Translations under genes and position numbers: made by a program
Source of the DNA: an uncultured Mycoplasmatota bacterium
GTDB taxonomy: Bacteria > Bacillota_I > Bacilli_A > RF39 > UBA660
DNA: 64,000 bases
Reading direction: 5' to 3'
Assembly: GCA_947305065.1 (NCBI GenBank)
Contig: CAMZCT010000002.1
Coordinates: 62,001-126,000 of the forward strand
The notes under the pieces: model-generated
Database searches by the model: none
Told to the model about the DNA's origin: nothing
Seen by the model: the letters and a program-made list of their open reading frames with translations, nothing else
Shown: piece by piece, positions 34,035-43,037 of the stretch
Layout of the letters: the number at the start of each line of letters is the position of its first letter
How positions within the stretch are numbered: position 1 is the stretch's first letter

Positions 34035-34745
34035 CTACATTCTTCTTCCACCACTTCTATTTGAATATGACATGCTATTTAAATAATACAACACTTTTTG
34101 AACGTATGTTGCATTTAGTTCATCTTCATATGATACTTTTTCTACTTGGGTATGCATAAATTTGGCGGTTTCTTCTGGAGATAATAAGTCAAGGAATCTT
34201 CCTTGAAGGTTACTATAAAAACCTGTAATAGGGATTCCTTTTTTATTGATTACGAATTCTACTTCATCAGTTAATCTGGCATTGTTTTGACTTTTAGCAA
34301 TGGTTTTAGCGGTTATTTTATCATCTTCTACACCTGTTCTTATAGCACCTGGTATATTTCTTAAGGTTAATATTGATTGGTTTTCAGCATCATAAATAAG
34401 CACTCTATTATTACCTTGTAATAAGAATTTCTTATTACGATACATATTTCTTATATTACGAAGAATTGTATGGTAATTATCATCATCTCTTCCATAATAT
34501 TCACAACCGAATTCTTTTTCCAAGTTTCCTCTTACAGGATCGTAATTATAAATTGCGAAACTCTTCCTATTATAACAATTAGTTCCTGACCCAACAGCGA
34601 ATCTGTTTTCATCTAGTTGAATTATGAATTGTGGCATATACATTTTTAGAAATGCCACCCCACTTCTATTGGTTAAATAATAGATTTCTCCAACATTGCT
34701 TAAAGCGAATTGTTTGTTATCAAACATTTTAACTATATCCCTCAT
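34035..34745 (-). CDS. hypothetical protein
   Basis: 236 residues; beta-rich with repeated short strands (FALSNVGEIYYL, FAIYNYDPVRGN, VLIYDAENQSIL), perhaps a partial propeller. It ends in a polar Arg/Ser tail (SNRSGGRRM). No signal, no TM. The ATG at 34745 has AGAAGAGG upstream. It is followed closely by the DUF2974-like gene, a probable operon. Family not recognised. Confidence 0.72.
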   Translation of the reverse strand: MRDIVKMFDNKQFALSNVGEIYYLTNRSGVAFLKMYMPQFIIQLDENRFAVGSGTNCYNRKSFAIYNYDPVRGNLEKEFGCEYYGRDDDNYHTILRNIRNMYRNKKFLLQGNNRVLIYDAENQSILTLRNIPGAIRTGVEDDKITAKTIAKSQNNARLTDEVEFVINKKGIPITGFYSNLQGRFLDLLSPEETAKFMHTQVEKVSYEDELNATYVQKVLYYLNSMSYSNRSGGRRM

Positions 34746-34775
34746 ATTAAAACCTCTTCTATTATAGATTATATC

Positions 34776-34807
34776 TAAAAAAACAAATAGTTACAAATTA
34801 TTTGTTT
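34776..34807 (-). terminator. terminator of the DUF4186 gene
   Basis: AAACAAATA (34781-34789) and TATTTGTTT (34799-34807), A-run to the left; overlaps the stop of the DUF4186 gene. Confidence 0.65.
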
Positions 34808-35165
34808 CTATTTTTATCCAAATTATTATAAATTTGACAATATACTCCACTTCTTGATTGGTTAACTCTCTTCCTTTCTCAATATGATGTATTCTTTCTA
34901 AACAAGAGCGACAACAAAAACCATTAGCATGCATAGCTATAAAGGTTGGATGTACCTGACGCATTGGAGTTTGCTTTCCATCGTTTTTAGGACTAGCGGG
35001 AGCTAAACGAGAACGAATAAAATCATAAGTATCTTTTTCTATCTTATCGAGTCCCTTATCTTTTACATATTCTTGCATCTTTTTGTTTAGGTGAAAAGAT
35101 CCTCTAAACTTTGTTTTTGCTAAACTTTCAATTTTTTTAATTATGTTCTCATCCATATTTTTCAT
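34791..35165 (-). CDS. DUF4186 family protein
   Basis: 124 residues with the full family pattern: FRGSFHL, FIRSRLAPASPKNDGKQTPMR, HPTFIAMHANGFCCRSCL and H-I-E-K-G-R. The Cys-Cys-x-x-Cys plus His residues suggest metal binding. Function unknown. The start could also be the ATG at 35156. It is divergent from the next gene, with promoters in the ~75-nt gap. Confidence 0.9.
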   Translation of the reverse strand: MKNMDENIIKKIESLAKTKFRGSFHLNKKMQEYVKDKGLDKIEKDTYDFIRSRLAPASPKNDGKQTPMRQVHPTFIAMHANGFCCRSCLERIHHIEKGRELTNQEVEYIVKFIIIWIKIETNNL

Positions 35166-35193
35166 CTCAATTATATGATAACTATTATATTAA

Positions 35194-35222
35194 TTGAAAA
35201 TCAAGTATAAAAATGCTATATT
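35194..35222 (+). promoter_or_regulatory. promoter of the 35240 gene
   Basis: TTGAAA (35194-35199), 17-nt spacer, TATATT (35217-35222). The transcript leader would be only about 12 nt. Confidence 0.65.
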
Positions 35223-35239
35223 TATAATAGGTGGTTAAT

Positions 35240-36097
35240 ATGGAACGAGTTAATACTTCTGTATTGAATTTAGAAGATTATAATGTATATAAAGATTTAA
35301 GAGATATTATTAATAGTGGTAATAATAATGAAGTCTTACATGATCTTTTTGAGTCCATAAGAGATTCTTTGAAGGATGGTATATACCCTTTTAATTATAT
35401 TCTTGATGCAAAAAATTTCTTAAAAAATAGAACTCTCATAAAAATTGACCATATTAAACAATTAAGAAAAAAACTTATGGAGTTGGACGGTTTAAATAAA
35501 AAAATTTCTGATATTTTAAAAGCAAAGGATAAAGATAATGTTTTTAGAATATTTGATAATATAAATCATAGTATAAAAGATAAAACGGAAGAAGTTACAA
35601 AAGATGATAAAATCTTTGTTACGTATAGTTTATATAGTGGTGATGATTATAAAGCTATAGTCGAAATTGATACAAATAAATTAATAGATGATATTAAAAA
35701 AGTATTTCATAAGTATAGTAAGATAGATATGTTAGAGTTAGATAATAAAAGTGTAACTAAGTATTTTGAAGATACTTTATTTACCGCTCAAGTATTTTGT
35801 AGATTTTCTGAGTACGTACGATATATAGATTTTACGATGTATGACAAAGATATTAGAGCATTGGAATTATATGAAAAATACAAAAAAGTTCTAGTAAAAA
35901 TAAGAAATATAGTAGCTAATAGAATAAAATATATTAATAGTAATAAGAAAAAATGGAAACAACATAATATTTCTTTGGATACAGATAAAGAATTATTGAA
36001 AAAAATGTATGATAGTGAAAAACCATATATGTTTACTAGAGAAGAAGTATTTATAAGTACTTACCCTGATGCTTTTGAAAAGAATAAAAGCATTTAA
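35240..36097 (+). CDS. hypothetical helical protein
   Basis: 285 residues from ATG 35240 (TAGGTGG upstream). Helical and charged, with no signal or TM. Segments of note are FRIFDNINHSIKDKTEEVTKDDKI and a central beta stretch (FVTYSLYSGDDYKAIVEID). No family recognised. One of the few plus-strand genes; it ends at a bidirectional terminator against the next gene. Confidence 0.72.
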   Translation: MERVNTSVLNLEDYNVYKDLRDIINSGNNNEVLHDLFESIRDSLKDGIYPFNYILDAKNFLKNRTLIKIDHIKQLRKKLMELDGLNKKISDILKAKDKDNVFRIFDNINHSIKDKTEEVTKDDKIFVTYSLYSGDDYKAIVEIDTNKLIDDIKKVFHKYSKIDMLELDNKSVTKYFEDTLFTAQVFCRFSEYVRYIDFTMYDKDIRALELYEKYKKVLVKIRNIVANRIKYINSNKKKWKQHNISLDTDKELLKKMYDSEKPYMFTREEVFISTYPDAFEKNKSI

Positions 36098-36127
36098 AAA
36101 GTTCACATTATTTATGTGAACTTTTTT
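36093..36127. terminator. bidirectional terminator between convergent genes
   Basis: AAAAAGTTCACAT and ATGTGAACTTTTT arms with a short AT loop. Confidence 0.9.
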
Positions 36128-36575
36128 TATCTCTTTTAAATGTTACTAGATACAAAGCAACGAAGCAGATAATAAAGACTGTACCAATTATATATTTACC
36201 TGCATAGATAAAGCCTAGAGCAATAAGTGATAGTATAATAAAACCTATTACATCTAACGTATAACTTTCTTTTTTATTCTTATCATAAACCAAGAATGAA
36301 AAAGCATCTTTAGAACTATCAAGTAATTCTGCTAGTTCTTCTAAATCTTTATAATCTTTTAATTTATGTTTTTTATTGCCTGGTAATTCTACTTCCATAT
36401 CAGTGTTAACGCCAAGTACTTCTTTTTTACCAAATACTCTACTAAACAATTCTTCTCTAGTTTTAATTATTGATTCTTTAGTAACGTTTTCATCCTTAAA
36501 ATTATTATAATAATCTATTATTTTATTAATCATTTTTACATATTCTTCAGGTTTCTTTTTTTCTTCTTTTTCCAT
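36108..36575 (-). CDS. small two-TM membrane protein
   Basis: 155 residues: a charged cytoplasmic N-terminal ~105 residues (KEEKKKPEEYVKMINKIIDYY) and two hydrophobic helices near the C-terminus (about residues 109-126 and 128-146), ending in a basic tail. Family not recognised. It follows the CDF transporter's terminator region in the opposite sense of reading order and likely has its own unit. Confidence 0.7.
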   Translation of the reverse strand: MEKEEKKKPEEYVKMINKIIDYYNNFKDENVTKESIIKTREELFSRVFGKKEVLGVNTDMEVELPGNKKHKLKDYKDLEELAELLDSSKDAFSFLVYDKNKKESYTLDVIGFIILSLIALGFIYAGKYIIGTVFIICFVALYLVTFKRDKKSSHK

Positions 36576-36599
36576 CTTATCACCTTCTACTATATTTTA

Positions 36600-37481
36600 T
36601 CATACTTTATTCTTTTTTATTAGAGGATTTACATGAATAACTGTTAAATATATTTCTTCAACTTCTTTATCTATTTCTTTTTCTAAATTATTAGCAATAT
36701 CATGAGAAGCAAAAGTACTAAGATTACCATCAACAAAGATAGAAAAAGATACTTGGTATTGATACCCTACTGGTGTAGCATTAAAATGTGTTACTTTTTC
36801 TATTTCTGTATGTCTTTTAACTATTGATAATACTTGTTTTTTTATTTCTTCTGGACAAGTTTTGTCCATTAGGACATCATAACTATTGATAAATATAGAA
36901 GAAGCATTAAAAATTATACACAAACCTATTAAGATGGCAACAATACTATCTATATATTTAATATTATTCATGGTTAAGATAACTGATAATAATGTTGAAG
37001 CTGTAATGAAACAGTCATTTCGATGATCATTAGCATTAGCTTTAACTAAAATATTATTATGTTTCTTAGCTATTTTATTGGTATAAAGATATAAACCAAA
37101 TTTAGTAATTATAGTAATAATACAGATGATTATTAACCAAATACTATAATTATATGTTTCTGGTTTAATTAAACTTCTAGCAGCCCTGTAAATAACTTTA
37201 TAACCTAATATAAGCATGATAATACTAATTATTAGAGAATAAAAGTATTCAGCTTTACCATGACCTAAATTATGATCATCATCGGCTTTTTTAGAAGCTA
37301 TTTTATTTCCAATAAATGTTAATATTGAGTTTAAAATATCAGAGCCACTATTAATAGCATCAGCAATCATGGCCTGACTATTTGAAATAAAACCGATTAT
37401 TATTTTTATAATAAATAGAAATATGTTACCAATTATTCCTAGGTAGCTAGCCTTTTTGGTATCATTATATCTTTCTTTCAT
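36600..37481 (-). CDS. cation diffusion facilitator (CDF) metal transporter
   Basis: 293 residues from ATG 37481 (AAGGTG upstream). Six TM helices with the CDF metal sites: MIADAINSGSD in TM2, a His-Asn-x-Gly-His-Gly (DDHNLGHGKAEY) loop, and ANDHRNDCFITA in TM5. A C-terminal cytoplasmic domain includes MDKTCPEEI. CDF proteins export Zn, Fe, Mn or Co in exchange for protons. The DD-x-x-D variants here suggest Mn or Zn, but specificity cannot be read safely. Confidence 0.93.
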   Translation of the reverse strand: MKERYNDTKKASYLGIIGNIFLFIIKIIIGFISNSQAMIADAINSGSDILNSILTFIGNKIASKKADDDHNLGHGKAEYFYSLIISIIMLILGYKVIYRAARSLIKPETYNYSIWLIIICIITIITKFGLYLYTNKIAKKHNNILVKANANDHRNDCFITASTLLSVILTMNNIKYIDSIVAILIGLCIIFNASSIFINSYDVLMDKTCPEEIKKQVLSIVKRHTEIEKVTHFNATPVGYQYQVSFSIFVDGNLSTFASHDIANNLEKEIDKEVEEIYLTVIHVNPLIKKNKV

Positions 37482-37507
37482 ATTTAACACCTTGTTTCAT
37501 TTTCATA

Positions 37508-37580
37508 TAAAAAGATATCATAAATAGATATCTTCTTCAATAACTATATAAAAAAAGAACAGATTCATCAATCTATTCTT
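37508..37580 (-). terminator. two tandem terminator-like hairpins after the HD-domain gene
   Basis: First, AGAATAGATT / AATCTGTTCT (37556-37565, 37570-37579, one G-U) with a U-run, overlapping the HD gene stop. Second, GATATC / GATATC arms (37513-37533) with an A-run. Confidence 0.65.
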
Positions 37581-38148
37581 CAACAATATTATTATTTTTA
37601 TCAAAGTGAATGTCTATTACTTTACGAGCTGCTAGATAGTCACACATATGAACAAATTTTTCTTCTGGTGTTTTAGGTATAGGTAGTATAACATCACTAT
37701 AATCACTAGTATTAAAACGACCCATATGACTAGCTATACAAGAAGAAACAAATTCTGCATCTTCTTTGGATATAGATAATTCTTTTAGATGAGATTTTAA
37801 GAATTCTACTGCTAATAAAGGATGATCAAATCTTGTATACTGTTCTTCTTTTTCATAACCTTTTTTTACACTATCATGTAATACTAAAGCCATTATTATT
37901 AAGTCTTTAGTACGACTTGGAAATTTATAGATACCAAACAATTCATAAGCCATACGAACGGCAGCTTTAGTATGTCTTACCAAGCCACCATCACCAATGG
38001 CATAACTTGGATGGTATTTACCTGTACTACTAGCAGGAATTGTAAAAAAATAATCAGGGATAGCATTAATCATAGTTATTAAAGATTCTTTAATATCTTG
38101 ATCTACTATATATTTTAATTCTTCTTTAAAGCATTCTTCTTTATTCAT
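37573..38148 (-). CDS. HD-domain phosphohydrolase
   Basis: 191 residues with an HD signature: GLVRHTKAAVRMAYE, then LVLHDSVKKG (H-D about residue 97), FDHPLLAVEFL, and SSCIASHMGRF. Metal-binding His/Asp set complete. HD enzymes of this size act on nucleotides or cyclic dinucleotides, or RNA; this one is near the YqeK/YfbR size but not clearly either. It starts 8 nt after lepA ends, so it is likely cotranscribed with it. Confidence 0.87.
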   Translation of the reverse strand: MNKEECFKEELKYIVDQDIKESLITMINAIPDYFFTIPASSTGKYHPSYAIGDGGLVRHTKAAVRMAYELFGIYKFPSRTKDLIIMALVLHDSVKKGYEKEEQYTRFDHPLLAVEFLKSHLKELSISKEDAEFVSSCIASHMGRFNTSDYSDVILPIPKTPEEKFVHMCDYLAARKVIDIHFDKNNNIVEE

Positions 38149-38156
38149 CTTCTCAC

Positions 38157-39956
38157 CTACTTGTTTTCGGATTTTAATACTGCTAGAAAAGCTTCTTGAG
38201 GAACTTCAACTTTACCTATTTGTTTCATTCTCTTTTTACCAGCCTTCTGAGCTTCTAATAATTTTTTCTTTCGAGATATGTCTCCGCCATAACACTTTGC
38301 TAAAACGTTCTTACGCATAGCAGCAATATTTTCACGAGCTATTACTTTACTACCTATACTAGCTTGAATAGGAACTTGGAATAATTGTCTTGGAATTATT
38401 TTCCTTAAGTTTTCAACGATAGTTTTTCCTCTATTATAAGCAAAATCTTTATGAACAATAATACTAAGAGCATCGACTATCTCGCCATTTATTAATATAT
38501 CCATTTTTACTAAGTTTGATACTTTATAACCACATAATTCATAATCGAATGAGGCATAGCCTTTAGTCATACTCTTTAATTTATCAAAGAAATCATAAAC
38601 TATTTCTGATAAAGGTATTTCATAATGAATATCTACTCTTGTTTCATCAATATATTCCATATTAATATAATTGCCTCTTTTATCTTGGCATAGTTCCATA
38701 ATTGGACCGATATATTCACTTGGAACGAATATATTAGTTTTTATATAAGGTTCTTTAATTTCTTTTATTTTTACTCTGTCAGGCATTTTAGTTGGTGAAT
38801 CTATTTGGATTATTTCGCCGTTTGTCAATTCAACTTCATAAATAACTGAAGGTGAAGTGGCGATAACATCTAAATCAAATTCTCTTTGTAGACGAGTCAT
38901 TATGATATCCATGTGTAACAAACCTAGAAAACCAGTACGGAAACCAAAACCTAAAGCGTCACTATTTTCTGGTTCAAATGACAAACTAGCATCATTTAGT
39001 TTTAATTTTTCTAAAGCTTCTCGTAAAGCTGGAAATTTATTTGGTTCAACAGGAAATATACCGCTATAAACCATAGGTTTCATAGGTTGATAACCAGGTA
39101 GTTGCTCACTTGCTTCTTTTCTTAAAGTAGTAACAGTATCACCAACTTGAACACTACTAATATCTTTAATACTACCAGCTATCCATCCTACTTCTCCAGA
39201 AATTAATTCTGTTCTAATTTCTTCTTTCGGATGATTTACACCCAATTCAGTAATTTCATAAACATCTTTTGAAGCCATCATTTTTATTTTATCTTTAGAA
39301 GTGATTTTTCCATCAAATACTCTTACTAAAGCAATAACTCCTCGATAAGAGTCAAAATGACTATCAAATATTAACGCTCTAGTTGGAGCATCATTATTAA
39401 CTACAGGAGCAGGTATTCTGTCTATAATAGCTTTTATAAGATCTTCTACACCTTCCCCTGTTTTTCCACTACATAATAATATTTCTTCTTCTTTAAAACC
39501 TAATACTCTTTTTAATTCATCTTTAACTTTAGGTATATCAGCATTAGGTAAATCTATTTTATTTATAACCGGTATTATTACTAAATCATCTTGCATTGCA
39601 AGATATAAATTAGCTAATGTTTGAGCTTCAATACCTTGAGCAGCATCCACAACAAGTAAAGCTCCTTCACAAGCAGCTAAACTTCTAGACACTTCATAAG
39701 AAAAGTCAACATGACCCGGGGTATCTATTAAATGGAGAATATAATCTTCGTTATTATAGTGATATGAAAGTTCTACAGCGTTTAATTTAATAGTAATACC
39801 TCTTTCTCTTTCGAGATCCATACTATCTAGTATTTGATCTTTCATATCATGTTTATCAACACCACCAGTTATTTCTAGAATACGATCTGCTAGTGTACTT
39901 TTACCATGATCAATATGAGCTATAATAGAAAAGTTTCTAATATTTTCTTGTTTCAT
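38157..39956 (-). CDS. lepA: elongation factor 4 (LepA)
   Basis: 599 residues, normal length. GTPase motifs [25 protein letters not shown] and NKIDLP; then domains II, III and V, and the LepA-specific C-terminal domain with [25 protein letters not shown]. LepA acts on ribosomes, back-translocating or helping initiation under stress. First gene of a lepA-HD operon. The conventional hemN or dnaK neighbours are absent. Confidence 0.98.
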   Translation of the reverse strand: MKQENIRNFSIIAHIDHGKSTLADRILEITGGVDKHDMKDQILDSMDLERERGITIKLNAVELSYHYNNEDYILHLIDTPGHVDFSYEVSRSLAACEGALLVVDAAQGIEAQTLANLYLAMQDDLVIIPVINKIDLPNADIPKVKDELKRVLGFKEEEILLCSGKTGEGVEDLIKAIIDRIPAPVVNNDAPTRALIFDSHFDSYRGVIALVRVFDGKITSKDKIKMMASKDVYEITELGVNHPKEEIRTELISGEVGWIAGSIKDISSVQVGDTVTTLRKEASEQLPGYQPMKPMVYSGIFPVEPNKFPALREALEKLKLNDASLSFEPENSDALGFGFRTGFLGLLHMDIIMTRLQREFDLDVIATSPSVIYEVELTNGEIIQIDSPTKMPDRVKIKEIKEPYIKTNIFVPSEYIGPIMELCQDKRGNYINMEYIDETRVDIHYEIPLSEIVYDFFDKLKSMTKGYASFDYELCGYKVSNLVKMDILINGEIVDALSIIVHKDFAYNRGKTIVENLRKIIPRQLFQVPIQASIGSKVIARENIAAMRKNVLAKCYGGDISRKKKLLEAQKAGKKRMKQIGKVEVPQEAFLAVLKSENK

Positions 39957-39997
39957 AGTTCTTCACCTGCAAGGGAATTATATCATATTATGGGCAA

Positions 39998-40025
39998 AAG
40001 AAAAAGATTCTACAATAAAGTAGAA
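39998..40025 (-). terminator. intrinsic terminator
   Basis: TTCTAC (40008-40013), loop, GTAGAA (40020-40025), A-rich left flank. It ends the chimeric ORF at 40030. Confidence 0.6.
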
Positions 40026-40029
40026 AGCA

Positions 40030-40563
40030 TTATATTTTATATATCCTTTTCTTATTAATTATGACAATAGTAACTACTATTATAGATAGTATTCCTATTC
40101 CTAAGCCTATAAATGTACCAGTTTCAGGATTATCTATTGTAGAATAATCTTTTTCTTCTACTGGATCTAAAGAATCTTTTTTACTATCAACATCTATTAT
40201 ATCCTCTGGTTGGTTATTTTCTTGATTCTCTACTAAAACTGGCTCAAATGACATTACTACACCATCATAATTTCCGTTGTTACCAATGTTACCATATGGT
40301 GCATCAAACGAAGCAGCTACGTATAGTTTATTATTTACTGGGTTTATTTTAGATTCATTGAATAAAACGTGACCACCATTATTAATTTTATATTCATATT
40401 TTGCTAATAAGTTTAAATTAAAATCAAAATAATAAATATTGGAACTAGTTGTTGCTACCATTTCTATAACGGCAATTTTATCTTCTATAACATGAGTAGA
40501 ATAAAGAATCGTAGTACCACGTTCTTTTTCTTTTAGTAATAGTTCATTAAAAGTATTTTGCAT
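40030..40563 (-). CDS. chimeric ORF: ABC ATPase scrap joined to an NPETG surface-protein tail
   Basis: 177 residues from an internal ATG. Residues 1-27 (FNELLLKEKERGTTILYSTHVIED) are the end of an ABC ATPase, continuing the pseudogene upstream. From about residue 28 the sequence becomes an extracytoplasmic beta-propeller-like segment (YYFDFNLNLLAKYEYKI), an acidic linker, then DNPETG, a hydrophobic helix and a basic tail, a sortase-type anchor. It has no signal peptide, so the tail cannot be exported as it stands. Probably a deletion or recombination joint rather than a working gene. Confidence 0.55.
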   Translation of the reverse strand: MQNTFNELLLKEKERGTTILYSTHVIEDKIAVIEMVATTSSNIYYFDFNLNLLAKYEYKINNGGHVLFNESKINPVNNKLYVAASFDAPYGNIGNNGNYDGVVMSFEPVLVENQENNQPEDIIDVDSKKDSLDPVEEKDYSTIDNPETGTFIGLGIGILSIIVVTIVIINKKRIYKI

Positions 40564-41052
40564 AACAGAATCTAAACCACTAGTTGGTTCATCTAATATT
40601 AGAAGTTTAGGTTCGTGGATTAAATCAAGAACAATGCCTACTTTTTTTAGATTACCTAAAGATAGATCTTCTATTTTTTTATTCTCATCTATTTTAAAAA
40701 GTTTTACTAATTATTTCTTTTTTTAGCGGTATTCTTTTTATAGAATTGTTCATGATAGTCTAACATTTGTTTAACAGTAAAATCGTTATATAAGTGAATT
40801 TCACTAGGTAGGTAGCCAATAATTGCTTTAGTTTCTAAATCATCTTTAGTAAACTCTTTACCACTTATTAGAATAGTACCACTTGTTTTATTAATGATAT
40901 TCATTACGGAATGAATAGTAGTAGATTTACCAGCGCCATTAGGCCCAATAAAACCAAATATTTCTCCTTCTTCTAAAGAAAAGATACATCTTCTACACCC
41001 CGTATTTTTCCATAGTACTTTTTAAGTTTTTTACCTCTAATATAGTTTTGAT
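40480..41052 (-). pseudogene. decayed ABC transporter ATP-binding protein
   Basis: Read from 41052: RBS GGTGAT is followed by ATC where an ATG is expected. Then LEVKNLKKYYG, a frameshift near 40985, Walker A GFIGPNGAGKSTTIHSV, the Q-loop region (IIGYLPSEIHLYNDF), more shifts in A-runs around 40690-40720, LSLGNLKKVGIVLDL (signature), Walker B LLILDEPTSGLD and STHVIED. It thus has a lost start and at least three frame breaks. The open piece 40707-40904 is only a fragment of it. The partner permease is not seen nearby. Confidence 0.8.
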
Positions 41053-41107
41053 AATATCACCGTATCTCTAATAATATTATACATATTCGTTATAAAAAAA
41101 ACTAGAA

Positions 41108-41132
41108 TAAAAAAGGAGACTACTTAGTCTTC
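41108..41132 (-). terminator. intrinsic terminator overlapping the lipoprotein stop
   Basis: GGAGAC (41115-41120) pairs with GTCTTC (41127-41132), A-run to the left. Confidence 0.6.
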
Positions 41133-41926
41133 ATTTCTTTCGTTATTACCATTTCCTTAGCAACTGGTGTACCAAATCTATTTTCTTGACCCTCTGTTAA
41201 TACTACCTTATCATTATTTTCAAATACATAAATATCGAAACTTTCACCAGCTTCCCTAGAAGGATAATGCATATTTCCAACTATTCTATATCCATCTATG
41301 GTGTTTTCTATAGAAGCGCTCTCGTGTTGATATGCAGGTCTATTAGGGTATCTTCCCCCAAACTTAAACGGCACAAAAACAATATGTTGATTTGGCCAAC
41401 GTTGGTCTTTTGGTAAATAGTAAGTGTATTCACCATCTTGAGTTATAGCTTGGCCAGGCTCCCTATAATCCCACTTACCTGTAAACGGATTTTGAGTACA
41501 GCGTGCTTTTACTTTAACAGTATTTCTCATCGTAAGACAAATATACTCTGGTCCTGTAATTTCAAATCTTTCGCTAGTTTCTATTAATTCAACACCAATA
41601 ACTTCATAGCCTAGATAAACATCCCATGAATAAGTGGTATTCACTAGATTTTCCAAATTATATTCACAACTATTGCCATTATAACCCGTTAATTCTTGAC
41701 ACGGAATCATTTTTTTTATGATGTGCTGGTTTTCTTCTTTAATAACATCTTTTTGTTTGCTATCATATTCTTCATACATTGAAGGATATCTCTGATCTAT
41801 TGTTTGTCCATTTTTATCCTCCTCAACTGCAACTGTTGTAATAGGATTTTTGGCTGGTCTAGTTTGACATCCAGTAAATGTAAGTGTGGCAGCCATAGCA
41901 ATGGCAACAATACTTTTATTTGACAT
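41120..41926 (-). CDS. lipoprotein
   Basis: 268 residues. Signal with lipobox LTFTGC (lipidated Cys about residue 20), then a polar linker and a beta-rich domain with two cysteine pairs (IPCQELTGYNGNSCEY and YICLTMRNTVKVKARC). The domain ends KVVLTEGQENRFGTP. It should be tethered to the outer face of the membrane. Family not recognised. The codon use seems slightly less AT-extreme than neighbours by eye. Confidence 0.8.
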   Translation of the reverse strand: MSNKSIVAIAMAATLTFTGCQTRPAKNPITTVAVEEDKNGQTIDQRYPSMYEEYDSKQKDVIKEENQHIIKKMIPCQELTGYNGNSCEYNLENLVNTTYSWDVYLGYEVIGVELIETSERFEITGPEYICLTMRNTVKVKARCTQNPFTGKWDYREPGQAITQDGEYTYYLPKDQRWPNQHIVFVPFKFGGRYPNRPAYQHESASIENTIDGYRIVGNMHYPSREAGESFDIYVFENNDKVVLTEGQENRFGTPVAKEMVITKEMKTK

Positions 41927-42002
41927 AAATAATTCCCTCTTTTGCTTTAATATAAAACTTGCCTTATTATATGTTTCTCTATAATAAAAGTCAAGAGTAA
42001 TA

Positions 42003-42443
42003 CTAGTTGGATTTTTTCTTTAGAGCTTCTACGATATATTTTTCTCTTTTTAAATCTATTTCTTTAACATTAGAGCTTGGTAACATTTGAAAGTCTTCCT
42101 TGGTATAAGGAGTACTCTTCTTTTTAAAGAATACTACTTCCACAGTTGAATGTTCAGTCCCATCAAAACCATAGCCTTCACTTACCTCTTTAAAGCCTAA
42201 ACTATGATAAAGATTCTTAACTCTTAGATTATGCATTAGGCAATCAAAACCGATTTCTGCAAAACCTGCACCATGCATTTGTTCAATAAAGTTAGTAAGC
42301 ATTCTTGTTCCTATTTTATTACTACGATATTCAATATCTACACTAACATTTATTAATATATTAGTCATCAGGGGTTGTTTGGCGTCTAAGCCCATAAGTT
42401 TGGTAGCGAAGAGTCTTGGGTTGAGAACCATAAAACTTAACAC
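42003..42443 (-). CDS. GNAT acetyltransferase, possibly with an obscured N-terminus
   Basis: 146 residues as called from GTG 42443. The acetyl-CoA loop is visible as SVDIEYRSNKIGTRMLTNFI, and LYHSLGFKEV is the usual GNAT end. The frame stays open upstream to about 42545, inside the lipoprotein gene. That stretch reads like GNAT N-terminal sequence (FNKETGEYEYLYGFGIVISY) but holds no good start. So either the gene initiates internally or the junction with the lipoprotein gene is damaged. Confidence 0.65.
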   Translation of the reverse strand: MLSFMVLNPRLFATKLMGLDAKQPLMTNILINVSVDIEYRSNKIGTRMLTNFIEQMHGAGFAEIGFDCLMHNLRVKNLYHSLGFKEVSEGYGFDGTEHSTVEVVFFKKKSTPYTKEDFQMLPSSNVKEIDLKREKYIVEALKKKSN

Positions 42444-42472
42444 ATAACTCTTTGTATTCTCATATGAAATAA

Positions 42473-42940
42473 CTATGCCGAAACCGTATAAATACTCATA
42501 TTCACCTGTTTCTTTGTTAAATCTTTGGGCATAGCTACATAATCATCATTTGCCATATCGTAATACCTATAAGCATCTCCTGGGTTATAAGATTCATCTG
42601 GATGCTTATTAACCACTGTATATACAGAAATATTAGGGTCATGGATAACATGTGTTTGTCCATTAAGAGGTCTAACCTCTATATATTCAGGTTCTTCGAC
42701 AAAATATGTGAGTGTATGTTCTCCTGGAGCTAATGGTATCATTACCATTTTTTGATCAGCCAAACCATCAAAATAGAAATCGCTTTGTGAAGTTTTTCCT
42801 TCATCTCCTGATTGCTCTGAACCGGTTTCTAAAGTACTGGTAGTTGCACTTTGTGCTTGTGATGCGGCGCATCCTTTGAATATTGTTGTTGTCGTCAAAC
42901 ATAATGATAAAACTAATGAAGTAAATGCTCTTTTTTCCAT
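42473..42940 (-). CDS. lipoprotein downstream of ncRNA copy B
   Basis: 155 residues. Signal with lipobox TIFKGC (Cys about residue 24), Ser/Thr-rich linker, then a beta domain (VMIPLAPGEHTLTYFVEEPEYIEV). The last ~25 residues overlap the upstream-extended GNAT frame and may be an out-of-frame ending caused by recombination. Promoter at 42965-42993; GAAGGGGAAACCGAT leader gives a strong ribosome site. Family not recognised. Confidence 0.72.
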   Translation of the reverse strand: MEKRAFTSLVLSLCLTTTTIFKGCAASQAQSATTSTLETGSEQSGDEGKTSQSDFYFDGLADQKMVMIPLAPGEHTLTYFVEEPEYIEVRPLNGQTHVIHDPNISVYTVVNKHPDESYNPGDAYRYYDMANDDYVAMPKDLTKKQVNMSIYTVSA

Positions 42941-42964
42941 ATCGGTTTCCCCTTCTAGTTAAGT

Positions 42965-42993
42965 GTTATAACACTATAGTATATTTCTTTCAA
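42965..42993 (-). promoter_or_regulatory. promoter of the lipoprotein gene
   Basis: TTGAAA (42988-42993), 17-nt spacer, TATAAC (42965-42970), with TG before the -10. It lies just beyond the ncRNA B terminator. Confidence 0.65.
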
Positions 42994-43002
42994 TTTATTA
43001 CA

Positions 43003-43037
43003 CAAAAAAATATGTTGTTCTGTCCACAACATACTTT
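43003..43037 (-). terminator. terminator of ncRNA copy B
   Basis: Minus strand AAAGTATGTTGT / ACAACATATTTT stem (one G-U), loop GGACAGA, U-run. Confidence 0.9.

Noticed and set aside
40707-40904. 65-residue ORF as a gene
   Set aside because: It starts within the ABC ATPase just after Walker A and ends at a frameshift; part of the pseudogene.
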